DNA of 64,000 nt from Darksidea phi (GCA_030770425.1 JASJFT010000234.1:1-64000), one strand, 5' to 3'; shown: positions 1 through 10,597, counted from the first letter of the stretch. Numbers and translations: made by a program. Notes: a model not told the origin generated them from the sequence alone.

Positions 1-856
1 GGTCCTGGAATTCGTTCGAGATATGACTACCATAGCCATCAAGAATCAGTAGCTGGCGCGCGCCTACTCTACGATCTATCGTATATTTAATAAAGTACTT
101 TAGCCAGGCAACTCCTAGATCATTATTCGTCCAGCCGTTCTCACTAACAGCGATAGCCCAATCGCCTGGTATATCGCTCTCGTACCAGGCAGAGAGGTGG
201 TACTTACCAGCGAAGATAACGAAGGGCGGAATAGCCCACCCAGCAGCGTTAATTCCTTGTATTATAGTAACCCACTCGCGATTACCTGGCTAGATAGCTT
301 TAGCCTACCCGCGTCTCTCTAAGCCAGTAACGACTAGTCGCGCTAATATCTTGCCCATCAGGAAGCCAGCTTCGTCGAAGTTGTAGATATCCTAATCAGT
401 AATACCCCAGGCAGCCTTAGTACGCGCTACTCGGTCAAACCAGGTTCGAATAATATCAGGATCCTCACAGAGAGCTCGCTATCGATCGTAGGGTCGATTA
501 AATCGTGTTCTAAGGCTATCGGTTCGTTTGACGAAGTTCCTAGGCCACAGCTTACCCACCTGCTCAGCGCCGCGCGCAGTAAGCAGTCTATTCGCGATAT
601 CTCGCACAGCCTCTAGAGTAGGGGCAAATCCTCGCGAATCCAGGTCGAGTATATATCCAATAATCACCTCCTCCTCTAGCTCAGAAAGCTTCTTTGTTTT
701 GGGCTGCCAATCGCGTCGCGCAGTGATTCCGGCGCGTCGGCTGCGAAGCGTGCTTTCGGGAACGTTGAACGTTGCTGCAGCGCGATTAACGCTTTGAATC
801 TGATTCTGTTCGATAGAGGAGATAGCAAGAAGAATATCTGCTTCGTTATAGGGCAA
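1..856 (-). pseudogene. Pogo/Fot1-like DDE transposase relic (5' part)
   Basis: Reading leftwards from an ATG at 856, the frame encodes an N-terminal psq-like helix-turn-helix, then a CENP-B-type DNA-binding region, then the start of a DDE endonuclease domain. The first catalytic Asp lies in YNFDEAGF and the second in LILDGYGSH; the third would lie beyond the left edge. The frame is interrupted by four TAG codons (481-479, 394-392, 307-305, 292-290) with no frameshift. At two of them the family normally has Gln (TDQDIYNF, KAIQPGNRE), so CAG became TAG. DGYGSH in place of the usual DGHGSH also fits a C-to-T change. This pattern fits repeat-induced point mutation and the element cannot encode an active enzyme. 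Domain order is typical of the Tc1/mariner superfamily, pogo branch. Confidence 0.85.
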
Positions 857-981
857 TCGAATAGTAGTTGGTTAAGCCATTATTGTTGATAGGTAACGCG
901 TCGCGAAAAGTTGGTGGGGTTCGCAGCTTACTTATATTCGCAGCATGCTTATAAAACACGTTAGCTCGAATGTCCAACATA

Positions 982-1232
982 CTATGGTATCCGGCATAAG
1001 TAGTGTACATGGCCCGCGCACCGACAGGGGTCTGTAACATACCGAAAATCAGCATTTGCCCACAACCACATCTAATAATTAATTGCTATGTAGTGCATTA
1101 GAATCTCCTCTAAAATCTCTCTCTAGGGCATGTTTTAAAAAAATTCTATGGTGTAGTTGTCGCTGGAGGCTCCCTTGTAAAGACCCCTGTCGGTGCGCGG
1201 GCCATGTACACTGCTTATGCCGGATACCATAG
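982..1232. mobile_element. MITE-like element with 52-bp terminal inverted repeats
   Basis: Positions 982-1033 and 1181-1232 are inverted repeats of 52 bp. The clear mismatch is a C/T difference (CAG versus TAG) in the CTACTTATG/CTGCTTATG stretch. The element is 251 bp long and is bounded on both sides by the dinucleotide TA (980-981 and 1233-1234), the target duplication expected of Tc1/mariner elements. The interior (1034-1180) has no convincing reading frame. It lies about 125 bp upstream of the broken transposase, so it may be a non-autonomous derivative of the same family or a nested end. Whether it shares the transposase's own termini cannot be tested because that element's left end is outside the window. 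Confidence 0.7.
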
Positions 1233-1307
1233 TATCCCGGCTTGCAGCGCGCATCCTCCAATGATAGACGTCAGGTGGTTTCAGCCTTGCGCTCCTCGCT
1301 TGGGGCA

Positions 1308-1390
1308 TCAAGGCATCAAGGCATCTCTGCAACTACGCAAGTCCGCAAGCCTGCAACTACGCAAGTCCGCAAGCCTGCAGCTCGGCAAGC
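1308..1390. repeat. Short tandem repeats
   Basis: A 24-bp unit is present twice in perfect copies (1329-1352 and 1353-1376) with a degenerate third start at 1377-1390. It is preceded by repeated GGCATCAA units (about 1306-1325). About 80 bp further right, GCTTTAAATACCCG occurs twice (near 1454 and 1479). No coding function is seen. Confidence 0.7.
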
Positions 1391-1559
1391 GGACATCTAT
1401 GCGAGCCGGCGGCTGGTTCTGGTCAAACCATCCAATCATGCCCTTTGAAACACGCTTTAAATACCCGTTGAGACATGCTTTAAATACCCGCTGTGCCCGT
1501 TTTCATTGACCGCTCAAGTCCTCCAAGTCCTCCAGTTTGGTCTTATCTCATTCTGTTTC

Positions 1560-2982
1560 ATGGCAGAAAAACATCTACCGAGTCCTTCAACTTTCTTGTA
1601 CGGCTATGAGCCCACCACCACCAAATCCAGTGGCGGCACCAACGATACGTTTGACCTTGCCTCAATCTTCGGAAACGATAATGTCTTGCCCGGCATCTCA
1701 TCACCTTTTTCGGCTATGGACTCCGTGAGAATCATCCACACTCATCGAAGCCCGCTCAACAAAACTAACGACCCGCTAGAGTATCGAGCCGATCCCCGCT
1801 CCCGTTTGGGCAACATCTGAAAATCTGATTTCGTGGTTCCAGAAAGACTGGGCTCAATTAGACGGGACTGAAGGTAGGATTAGCCGAAGTCATAGTCCGC
1901 GCAAGCGAAAATTCAACTGCCCATGGTTTGAAGCAGAGACTGCTCAAGGTCTACCACACTCATGCAACGGTTCAAGGGCGGACAGCATGGCCGAAATTCG
2001 CCGACATATGACCCGCGGTCAGCAGCCTCATGTACCATTCCTACGACTATGTCCGACATGTAACGAGACCTTTATGGACAAGGGCCTATTCGAAAGCGTC
2101 CATGGTTATAAAGGCGAGTATTGCCATATCAACAAGAAACAACACCGAGGTGAAGCTGCGGAAGCGCAGTGGAATCGTTTGTATGACATGGTTCTTGAAA
2201 AAGTCAATATGGTAAACAGTATACAACCTTGTGGGTCATCCCTACTTCTAGAATACTCATGTGAGATGTTGATATATGTCTCAAGCGCAAACCCGCATAC
2301 AATCACAATCGCACCCTCCGTTGCCATCAGGGACCTCCAACGAGCGGAGTCCCGAAAACGCTAGTTCTTCCCGATCCGTAGAACCTCGCTCGCGCGGATA
2401 TACACATCCTTACGAACTTTTGGTTGACTCGGATTCGGATGACGCCGGTAAAGCATTTACATCATACTATCTACCAAGTGGTAAAAGCGTCTCTGGGCCT
2501 CATAGCGTAAGTCTTCTTACTTTACTCGTGGTCAGTGCACTAACAGATCTCGTCAGTAGAGATTTGAGGATAGCTTATCATTCATGTCTATCGCTAGTCC
2601 TACCCCGCGGTACCAATCTTCACTATTTGATGGCATGGAACCTAAACCCCAAAGCCTGGAGATGGAGGGAAATGGTCCGATGTGTTCTTTCCCACCGACT
2701 TATCCCTTTCCGACTTTTGCAACAAATACAAGACCCAACGATGATCAAGAAACACAGCTCACCCTTTTCTGCGAGATTTGCGGAAATGAGTACACTGGGG
2801 AGTATCGAAAGGGAAATCTTGCCAGGCACCGGAGACAAAAACATGAGATCAAGGAGACAGTGTATCCATGCGAAGAATCTGGTTGTTTAAAGGAATTCAA
2901 ACGACAAGATGCGCGGCTGAAGCACTATAGAGGACATCACCCCCACCGAGCCCCAGTACCACTTATATCTCGGTGCCTGTAG
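1560..2982 (+). CDS. C2H2 zinc-finger protein, four exons
   Basis: Proposed exons are 1560-1724, 1780-2230, 2286-2506 and 2560-2982 (419 aa). Intron 1 has a CTAAC branch site and a CTAG acceptor, and each join restores the frame; the donor of intron 2 (GTGGGT) is the least certain. Exon 2 carries an atypical fungal zinc-finger region that begins KFNCPWFEAE and continues through LCPTCNETF. Exon 3 is rich in Ser, Pro and Asp. Exon 4 carries two clear C2H2 fingers near the C terminus (FCEICGNEY...HRRQKH and YPCEESGCLKEF...HYRGHH). Such proteins are usually nuclear DNA-binding regulators; no target can be inferred. The gene lies next to the transposon relic but has no internal stops. Confidence 0.75.
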
Positions 2983-4085
2983 GAAAATTTGTAATTTAAC
3001 AGAACTTATGCTATCCTACCATCGGCTACATGGGACCGCTTTCACCGTTGTGCATGTCTGATTGAAACTAGTCGTTGCTGTTTCAAGACCTCGCGTTCAC
3101 TAAGTCTACACAATCATATTTTGTAGACTGCACTGATGGCTTCACGATTTCTAGCAATAGTTTATTGATTGTCGTAACTAATAGCTGTACTAAGGAATCA
3201 CCTTACTCATCTTTTGCCCCCTCCTCACCACCTCTCCACGTCCTACTACCTCCACGTCTTTGCCTACCGTCGAATCTTTCTTTCCTAACCTTTATTCATT
3301 GCTATGATACCGAATGAGTAGCAGCCATCGCGTCCTCAGATTCGCGGAATAACTCAAAAGTGTGACTTAAAAAGGTATTTTGTCCCGAGTACCTTGAAGT
3401 GTGAAGAGGTGGTTGAACTAATGGGGGTTACAGTCGTTACCTGAGAGGTCACGGCATGTCTTCGAGGACAATGGCTCGAGCCTCATGAAAGAGGGCGCGC
3501 CGCGTGCCTCATTGCTATGATATGGCTTATTTCGGGTGCGTCGTAGCAGCCATCATATGCTTTGTCTTGACCTGCATATTGGGTTTGGCCATAACGTTAG
3601 GCGGTCGCGAATACTGCCGCCGCGACGAATAATAGAGGCGCAGGGTATGGGGGTTAAGACTAGGAACAATGTGGTTATGGGTACTGCAGTAATGTACAAT
3701 ATGTATGTTTAATATATGGAAGATGTTAGCTGGGGTGCTTACGTGGATTTTGTAGATGTTACTTTATGGCCAATCGCCGAACGTCGTGATATTGCGTAAT
3801 AATACGCTTCTTCACACGACGTGATGTCACTGTTCTAGCAAAGATATTTGCTTGGCACTTAGGGTTGAATAGATTCTCTACTGTGAGGTAGTGCTTTTAT
3901 CGCAAGTGCAATGATTACTAAAAAAATAATTTGTAGAATGTTATTCGTATTACGATGTGAATGACTAAAGGAAAGTATCCTATCCAGTCGCTATACCATA
4001 AAGCCAAAACCCGATATCCCCCAAAAGGAAGGTCTAAAGACTACGCCAAATTATCAAAACTACCACCCCTTCCATCGCTGCTCAC
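2983..4085. other. Intergenic; diverged repeat and one tiny ORF
   Basis: No convincing gene. The string TTCATTGCTATGATA followed by GTAGCAGCCATCGCGTC (3297-3345) recurs in diverged form at 3509-3555 and, in part, near 59950-59990. A 36-codon ORF at 3522-3632 would make one hydrophobic segment followed by a basic tail. It is too short to call as a gene, though it could be a small membrane peptide or a terminal exon. Confidence 0.4.
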
Positions 4086-4478
4086 TTAGATCTCGCAAAG
4101 CAGCTTGAAGTCCGTAACATCCGTCTCCACGGCGCCCTCAACGCCATCCAACTGCACAAAAGTATTCCTCTCATTCAAAAGGCCCACAAGGACGCCATTA
4201 CCCTGCGTGATGACACAGGCAACATTGGCAACGATGGTATTCAGCTGAGCGCTGGTAGCAATGATCCTGCCATTCTTGTCGAGTGGGGTGGTTGCGAAGG
4301 CGTCGCCGAAGCGGAGGGGTGTACCGTCGGCAAGGATGCTGCGGGCGGCGTTTGCACCGGAGACGTCATTGATGACTGAGAAGGTGACGGTGGGGATCTC
4401 GATTGTTCGGGGGCGGAGAGAAGGCGCTGCGAAGGCGGCGGTGGTGAAGAGGGAGGCGAGGATGGAGGTGGTCTTCAT
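4086..4478 (-). CDS. Small secreted protein, 130 aa
   Basis: Single-exon frame with a classic fungal signal peptide (MKTTSILASLFTTAAFA, cleavage expected about residue 18), followed by RPR, which could be a proprotein-processing site. The mature part is about 110 aa with only two Cys. The stretch SVINDVSGANAARSILADG resembles a family of small secreted proteins common in Dothideomycetes. Function is unknown; size and secretion fit an effector-like or cell-wall protein. A TATA motif lies about 140 bp upstream, and the next gene is more than 1.5 kb away. Confidence 0.8.
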   Translation of the reverse strand: MKTTSILASLFTTAAFAAPSLRPRTIEIPTVTFSVINDVSGANAARSILADGTPLRFGDAFATTPLDKNGRIIATSAQLNTIVANVACVITQGNGVLVGLLNERNTFVQLDGVEGAVETDVTDFKLLCEI

Positions 4479-6041
4479 TTTGATAGTTGGGATTGTTGGG
4501 TGGTGTGGTAGTAGATGATGGTTGATAGAAACTAAAAGTAGGGTCGAAAGTTATAGAGATGTTGTTTGATGGTTGAAAAGCTGATGATATAGAATGAACG
4601 TCGAGATCATGTCCCCTTTTATATCTTCAACCCACCTCCCAACTCGATGCTGAAGCTCACCTCTCGATGGTCAGCTGCCGTACTCGGTTTCTCCACATGT
4701 AGCTCAGCCTCAGCATCGTTGCTACCGTAGCCTCCCGGTACAAGAGCATAGCCATCCGCGTCTCACCTCCCCCACCGTCTCCAACAGGCATGTTCTCGTT
4801 ATGTTCCACCCCTAACTGAAACTTCCGCACGGCGTTTTGGTGGTATCAGTTCCATGTAGCGTCTTCTCAGCCGCGAATCCCTCCACAAGCCCTGAATACG
4901 GCTAGCGGGATCAAATGTACGCAGCGAGCATTCACTCTGCGCTGCGCTGAATTCACGCTAGCGGATCGCTCCTATTGGTCAACTAAGCGAGAGTGTAGCT
5001 GGGTCTAAAAATGGGCCTACGGTTCGGCATGTTGCTTGGCGGCTTTGGGTGAGCACTCGGATTCAAGCTCGTGATGAGTTTTTGTCAGCGCGGGTGGCCG
5101 TCCGGGCGTAAGGCAAACCTATACGCGTGGCGAGCGGCTCAAAGAGCTTAGTGACGTAGTGAAAAGCTGATGAAATGCGGGACTTGGTATCTTTCATCAT
5201 ATGAGGAAAGCGAGTTGGTTTCAGCTTATGGTTTAGTAGGCGATATTCGCTCCACGAGAGTAGCACTTGACGGCGCAATGCGAGAAAATAGAGTCGGAAT
5301 GAAACCCGAAAACAAGTATATTGCGTTGCTAGGCCTCCCGTGCGGGGTGTTGCGCACGAACTCTGCGCTGTCTGCTTGCAGGGGCAAAACTACACCGTCA
5401 CTTATCGAAAACATGACCAATGTTACGCTAATAGACGACGCGGCAGAACGGCAGTCTTAGTAGACGGTCTGATTTTCAGCTCATAATTTAGCTCCTCGCT
5501 GACACTACTCTCGAAGCTTACCATGACTATGCCGCGGCTGTAGATTTGACCGGACTCAGCTCGCTTACCCAAAAGGAATTACTTCAGGCCAAGCTGAGGG
5601 CTACGACATGTTTGAGTTATTTCGAGTAAGACAGCAAATTTCTCGACCTTCATTTCAAGGCAGTGTGCTTGGTACCGACTGCAGGCAAGTCTGGACTGCT
5701 AAGTCGCAGCATTAGGCAACGGACATAAGCTGACTGATTGCAAAATTTTGAGGATCAACTGATACTGGAGCCACACTACACTTGGCCAAGAACTCCTTGG
5801 CCGACCGCACAGTAAACTCGGATCACTTCAACAAGAAATAGATTTCAATCGCCTCAAATGCAAAGTACATTGAGAAACTTCCATTGTAGGTAAAAGGAGT
5901 GGTGGTGTTTAGAGTACCATCGCGAACCCAACTCATGATCACTGAGCCTGTGCCTTACACGATGCACTAACCGATCATCCGCGCAGCTACAACCTCCGCT
6001 AAAAGTCACACCCATCCCCTACCCCCTACTCATCACGCCAT
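4479..6041. other. Intergenic, no gene supported
   Basis: The promoter of the secreted-protein gene lies at the left end. Frames around 5063-5460 on both strands are short, overlap each other, and show no recognisable domain, signal peptide or splice pattern. Nothing else was seen. Confidence 0.5.
4617..4623 (-). promoter_or_regulatory. TATA box of the small secreted protein gene
   Basis: TATAAAA on the minus strand, about 140 bp upstream of the ATG at 4478. It is an inferred core promoter element. Confidence 0.5.
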
Positions 6042-6806
6042 CTAGCACTTCTTCCACTGCAAATGCAGCTGCATAGTAAATTTAGTATCCTGGGTATCAA
6101 CGCCCAAAATACTGTCCTTGCCATTGCAGTTGATAATGGCCTGACTATTAACATTAAACAGCGGCCCAGTGACGCCGCAGGTCGACCAGACCAAAGACTG
6201 CGTAGGCACGCTGACCGAGAGGCGGTAATTGTTGTCGACGGGGCCGTTGAAGGGCACCATGGCCGAGGCCTGCACGCCTCGCATTAGCATCTAGTCCAGG
6301 AAGTGGCAAAACTGAGAAGGATGATGAAGAAGGAAGGCTTACGTCATTGGACTGGCCACTAAAGAAGAATGTTGCGCCCAGTCGTGCACTACATCCTTGC
6401 GGGATGCGTGCATAACCGCGCAGTTCTGTGGACGCGACTGTGTAGCTCCAGCCTTGTGGGTAGTGCAGAGTAATGCGGACGTCGCAATTCTTGCGCGCAT
6501 CGGACGAAGATTGGCCGGTACCGGTTGCGGCGACGTATTTGCTGAAGGCGAGCGAGACCAGTGTGCCTTCTTCGGCTAGGTCGACTTGCGCAGAGCCCGG
6601 CGGACATCCCGTGCCGGCCCATGATATTTCTGTTCATTTTATCAGTCCAACTGACTTGGCTATACAGTTGGTAGGTGGAGGGCGAAGGAGGACGTACTCT
6701 CAACGTAAACAGTGTTAGGATCGGGCTTAGCCTGGCGTTCTTCAAGCTCAATGGGCGAGGCCGCCGCAAGGGCGATCAACGAAGCGATGACCGAGATGAA
6801 ATGCAT
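6042..6806 (-). CDS. DUF4360 secreted protein, three exons
   Basis: Exons 6806-6698, 6629-6343 and 6269-6042, with introns of 68 and 73 bp, give 207 aa. The N terminus (MHFISVIASLIALAAAS) is a signal peptide. The mature protein carries hallmark DUF4360 segments: ISWAGTGCPPGS near residue 38, a YVAATGTG...ARKNC block, LHYPQGWSY, GYARIPQGCSARLGATFFF, LVWSTCG and the C-terminal LHLQWKKC. DUF4360 proteins are secreted, cysteine-containing, widespread in ascomycetes and of unknown function. The ATG at 6806 is chosen because it opens the signal peptide and the splice joins rebuild the family pattern throughout. Confidence 0.9.
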
Positions 6807-7953
6807 ACTGGGAATATATTTTTCTTCTGAAGTTTAGACCTTTGTATGATATGTTGATCTATGTCCTAGTATCCAGGCACCCATCCTATTATATACATTC
6901 ATTCGCCCATCACACTCCGTTGTTCTAGCATCCCATGCAACATCGCAGCATGCTATGTTCTAAAAACAACTTATCTCACGAGATTCTTTTCGTATGCAAT
7001 ATGGTTCTCCTCCCTGTCCCTCCTCTTCCAATACGTGGAAATGCAACATGAGCTTGCAAGGACAATGTACTTCACTTGGCGGTGCTCGTATCTGTGCGAC
7101 CTCCTCACGACGGCTGATATGGGTGGTCTAGACTGTGATCGTTACCGCCATAGGCCGTCACCTGAGTCGGTGAGGTGATCGTGTTATGCGTTGGCTATTG
7201 CGAGGTGGTACAATCATGCCATAGCTTTCGAGTAGGCAGGCGGTAACGGGTTGCTCCTCTCGTCGCAAATAAAAGCTAAATCTTGAATATTTCCATGCAA
7301 TAACTTCTAGTTTGAGGAGGGAACGTAGAAAGTTATGCGTTGCTTCCCTGATTGTCAGGTGCGGATAAGACGGCGCAACTGCGCACGCCGTTCAGAAACT
7401 GAACCGAAATAGGAGTTTGTAGTAGCATCTAGACTCACCAGCCCTCGTTCTATCAGAACCTTGCTAAATGCTAGTAACGTTTGACATGTCGTCTGAGGGA
7501 AGTGACGCTGTGGTGGGGTCTTCATCTAATCTACCGAAAAAGGAAGAGCCGTCAGCCGAACAGTAATATCCATATATTGTAAGCGTGACTTCTCATCCAC
7601 GAAATCTGGAAGCGAGGATGATTTATATAAACTTGCTCTCCGACTCAGGACTAGGTGTGGAAGGTGTGATTGGAGCGCGGGCGGAGTAGAGTGGAATGAA
7701 GAGAATACGAGTGAAATGGTTAACTCCAGCCATTGAGTGGAGAGGGAGCCGAGTTGATGTATATGAGGAGAGGTAGAGGTAGGAGAATCTCCACTTCTTC
7801 TACCGAGAATGTGCCGCAGGTCCGACGATGTTGGGAGCGAATCGGCTGCGAGCTGAACTGGCGCAGCGGTGCCGAAGTTCATTTGGTTTCACTAGTCGGC
7901 ACCGGAGCGCTCCGTCGTGATCGTGTACTCATCATTTGTCTCTCGTACATTGT
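6807..7953. other. Intergenic, no gene supported
   Basis: Contains the upstream region of the DUF4360 gene and the 3' flank of the first lactonase-like gene. Reading frames such as 7526-7882 (minus) and 7733-8200 (plus) lack ATG-supported, domain-bearing or spliced structure. Confidence 0.5.
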
Positions 7954-8940
7954 TCAGAGCTCCCCTGGCCAGAACCTGCCTGCATTTCTCTCCCTCCAAC
8001 CCCTGTCATGCGCCACTACAACCTCCACATCCACCTCCCCGCCACCTTCCTCTCTTACATTCCCCCTTTTCAACAGTTTCGCTATGCCTTTCACTGTCTT
8101 TGCTGCGGTATCCGTATCTGCATGTACACTCCGTTGCCCGCCCCTCCCATCATCGTACATGGCGATTCCTTTCTCTCCGGTCAGTATGCGTGGGTCGTGA
8201 CAACAATCACCCCCTAAGTATATCCATTTCTTAGGACCGGTGCGAGCGAGAAGATTGATGTGGCCGTCGAGGTGGCCGGGCGCATCGATAATGTAGAGGC
8301 TGCCATCGCTGAAATAATCGACTGCTGCTGGAAACCCTGCGAGTGGTTTCCATACATAGCTTGTTTGTTGTGGGGATGCTTTCAACTTATCCTCATCACG
8401 TACGGGCGGCAGTTCGCGTGTTCGGTCTCTGGGCAGCTCATTGGCGTTGAAGATCTCAGAAGGATATAAAAAGCCGCCACCGTGAGCCAAAAGGTGCAGC
8501 GTTCCACTCCCAACAATGAATTCGGCATTTGTGAAGTCGGAGGGCGTGCCTACATGGTCCCAATGTACATGGCTGAGGATGACTGTATCGATGTCTTCCG
8601 GCCCCAAATCCCCTCTCCGCAGACTCTCACAAACATCAGGCGATACGCTGGTAGGCTGGCGCTGAGCGATGTGGTGTTGTTGTGCCTCTCGATAACCAGA
8701 AAAGTCGCGTTTTAGGCCGAGGTCGAACACCAACTTCGTTGGCTTATAGGGATCTGAAGAATTTGGATGTTGTATTAGAAAACACAGAGACGGTACCATT
8801 GCACGTTTTTCTGGATCTGCATCTGTGACGAAAAGCTTCTCGGGAAGTGTGAGGAACCCGCCTTCGAGAGCGGATATCGTGACGAACGTCTGGGGAGACC
8901 GCGGTGCTGGAAGGGTGACGGCGGGGGCAGGGGACGACAT
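7954..8940 (-). CDS. Metallo-beta-lactamase-fold hydrolase 1 (lactonase-like)
   Basis: Single exon, 328 aa from the first in-frame ATG at 8940. The zinc-binding motif SHVHWDHVG (HxHxDH) lies near residue 144. Later ligands are IDAPGHLDGH and GGDCCHD, and AHDRGW lies near the C terminus. The arrangement matches fungal relatives of N-acyl-homoserine lactonases, which open lactone (or lactam) rings using two zinc ions; it is not evidence of beta-lactam resistance. No signal peptide, so cytosolic. It is divergent from the alcohol dehydrogenase at 9321 and shares a 380-bp promoter with it. It is clearly paralogous to the gene at 15880-16922 (shared VPS..FLIQH, FDLGL+RD, DAPGHL.GH, TGEK). The substrate is unknown. 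Confidence 0.88.
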   Translation of the reverse strand: MSSPAPAVTLPAPRSPQTFVTISALEGGFLTLPEKLFVTDADPEKRAMVPSLCFLIQHPNSSDPYKPTKLVFDLGLKRDFSGYREAQQHHIAQRQPTSVSPDVCESLRRGDLGPEDIDTVILSHVHWDHVGTPSDFTNAEFIVGSGTLHLLAHGGGFLYPSEIFNANELPRDRTRELPPVRDEDKLKASPQQTSYVWKPLAGFPAAVDYFSDGSLYIIDAPGHLDGHINLLARTGPKKWIYLGGDCCHDPRILTGEKGIAMYDDGRGGQRSVHADTDTAAKTVKGIAKLLKRGNVREEGGGEVDVEVVVAHDRGWRERNAGRFWPGEL

Positions 8941-9156
8941 GGTGGATGTGAAATAAAGAAGATGGCAAACTGTGCTGGATCGCGCAGAGAGAGTAAATGG
9001 TGCGTTGTGGAATGGGAATGGTGACGTCAAGGTGGCACTTAGAAACGTGAGTGGTGTGAGGACTATAGGATTGACAGTCCGATGGCTAAATCACCCAATG
9101 GTATTTTTTTGGAGAACGGTAGCAGCAGGGATAGCCCCACTTTCGGACGATTTTAT

Positions 9157-9171
9157 ACCCCGCTGCGGGGT
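9157..9171. promoter_or_regulatory. Candidate operator palindrome in a divergent promoter
   Basis: ACCCCGC-T-GCGGGGT is a perfect 7-nt inverted repeat with a 1-nt spacer, located about 150 bp before the alcohol dehydrogenase ATG and 220 bp before the divergent lactonase-like gene. The overlapping 9-mer TATACCCCG recurs at 19762-19770 in the promoter between the dehydrogenase at 18499-19546 and the permease. GC-rich half sites suit a C2H2 regulator such as the one encoded in this cluster. Function is inferred. Confidence 0.4.
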
Positions 9172-9320
9172 TGCGCGTCTGCATCCCTCATTTCCGAAAC
9201 GTTACCGGCCAGTAGCCATGTTCCATTTATGCCTCAGCATCGAGCCGCGCGTGCTATACACTTGTATCTCAACCGCATCAGCTCTTTTTAGAGTCCCCCG
9301 TCTTCGTCACGTCCTCCACG

Positions 9321-10451
9321 ATGGCTACTAATCTACCCGAAACGATGCGAGGTCAATTCCTTGACGCTTTCAAGAAGCCGTACGCACTTCGCACAGTGCC
9401 ACTTCCAAAGCCCTCGGCTCCGAATGATATCCTGATCAAAGTGGATGCCGCGTCTTATTGCCACACAGACTGGGTGCTCGCGGAAGGGCAAATGCCTCCC
9501 TTCCCCAATTCCTTTCCACACGTTGGTTGCCACGAATTCGCGGGCACGGTCCTATCCCACTCTGCATCGCCAAACTCGAAAGCCACCGCGTTCAAAGTCG
9601 GAGACAGAGTGGGCGTACCCGGGCGAGCCTTCCACGCTTGCGGAACATGCTTCGAATGCCAAGGTTCGAAAGATCCTGTTAGCCAAGACGACGCGGGCTA
9701 CTCGTCGTATTGCATTCATGCGGAGACCAATGGTCTCAGTAGGGATGGCGGTTTTGCCGAGTATGCGGTTGTCGATGCAAGACAATTAGCACCCATACCC
9801 GACACGATGACGGCTGTGGAGACAGCGCCGTTGATGTGCGCAGGGATCACCATATACGCTGCGCTCAAGCGATGCCAAATAAAGCCTGGTGACCGCGTGG
9901 GAATCATGGGAGCTGGTGGCGGTCTCGGGCATCTGGGGTTGCAATATGCAGTAAAAATGGGGTACAAGGTGCTTGCCGTCGATGCAGCAGACGGTCCACT
10001 GAAGCTCATCAAGAACCTGAATACGGGAGCGAGAATCGTTGACGCAAGATCTGAAAAAGCAACCGATATCGTGCAGCAATTAGGCGCTGAGGATGGGAAG
10101 AAAGATATCGAAGAGATGGGGCTTGACAGTGTTATTATTTTGCCTGAAAGCCAGGCGGCTTTCGACTACGGAATGACGCTACTAAAGACCCACGGGAAGT
10201 GTGTGATCGTGTCGTTTCCCGAAAAAGGCTTTCACATCTCCGCGCGCGACGTGGTATTTCGGGATATCTCCATCATAGGGAGTCTGCTTGGCAGTAACAA
10301 GATGATACGGGAGATGCTGAATTTCTCCGCCGAACATGGTGTTCGGGCCGTTACGAAATCGTACGCTCTTTCGAGATTGAATGACCTCGTGGAGGACTAC
10401 CACAAAGGTGGCGGTGGGAAGCTGGTGGTCGATATGGCACTTACGGAGTAG
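9321..10451 (+). CDS. Zinc-dependent alcohol dehydrogenase (MDR family)
   Basis: Single exon, 376 aa. The catalytic zinc site is seen as CHTD near residue 47 and GCHEFAG near 75. A CGTCFEC cluster plus a later Cys (SSYCIHAE) occupies the structural-zinc region, which carries an insertion compared with the usual four-Cys lobe. The Rossmann motif GAGGGLGHLG near residue 198 binds NAD(P). The family interconverts alcohols and aldehydes or ketones. In this cluster it could oxidise an alcohol released by the hydrolase. It starts 380 bp from the divergent lactonase-like gene and converges on the regulator gene. Confidence 0.9.
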   Translation: MATNLPETMRGQFLDAFKKPYALRTVPLPKPSAPNDILIKVDAASYCHTDWVLAEGQMPPFPNSFPHVGCHEFAGTVLSHSASPNSKATAFKVGDRVGVPGRAFHACGTCFECQGSKDPVSQDDAGYSSYCIHAETNGLSRDGGFAEYAVVDARQLAPIPDTMTAVETAPLMCAGITIYAALKRCQIKPGDRVGIMGAGGGLGHLGLQYAVKMGYKVLAVDAADGPLKLIKNLNTGARIVDARSEKATDIVQQLGAEDGKKDIEEMGLDSVIILPESQAAFDYGMTLLKTHGKCVIVSFPEKGFHISARDVVFRDISIIGSLLGSNKMIREMLNFSAEHGVRAVTKSYALSRLNDLVEDYHKGGGGKLVVDMALTE

Positions 10452-10597
10452 CGGTGTAGGTAGTTGTCGAGAGAACTTTCACACCCGAGCAATGTACAAT
10501 CATGTTTCAGAAGTCTGTGTATGTATGTAAGCGTTCAGATTTCGCTCGGCCTGGTCATAGAGACTGCAAACTTTCTACATATACAATAGCAGCAAAA

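Noticed and set aside
1506..1559. Upstream extension of the zinc-finger gene's first exon
   Set aside because: The extra residues are unlike the conserved start; the ATG at 1560 is preferred.
5063..5460. Overlapping frames of 64-96 codons on both strands
   Set aside because: No domain, signal peptide or splice structure; consistent with chance.
7954..8940. Antibiotic-resistance beta-lactamase
   Set aside because: The MBL fold and HxHxDH motif are shared by many hydrolases; sequence pattern and context fit lactonase-like enzymes.
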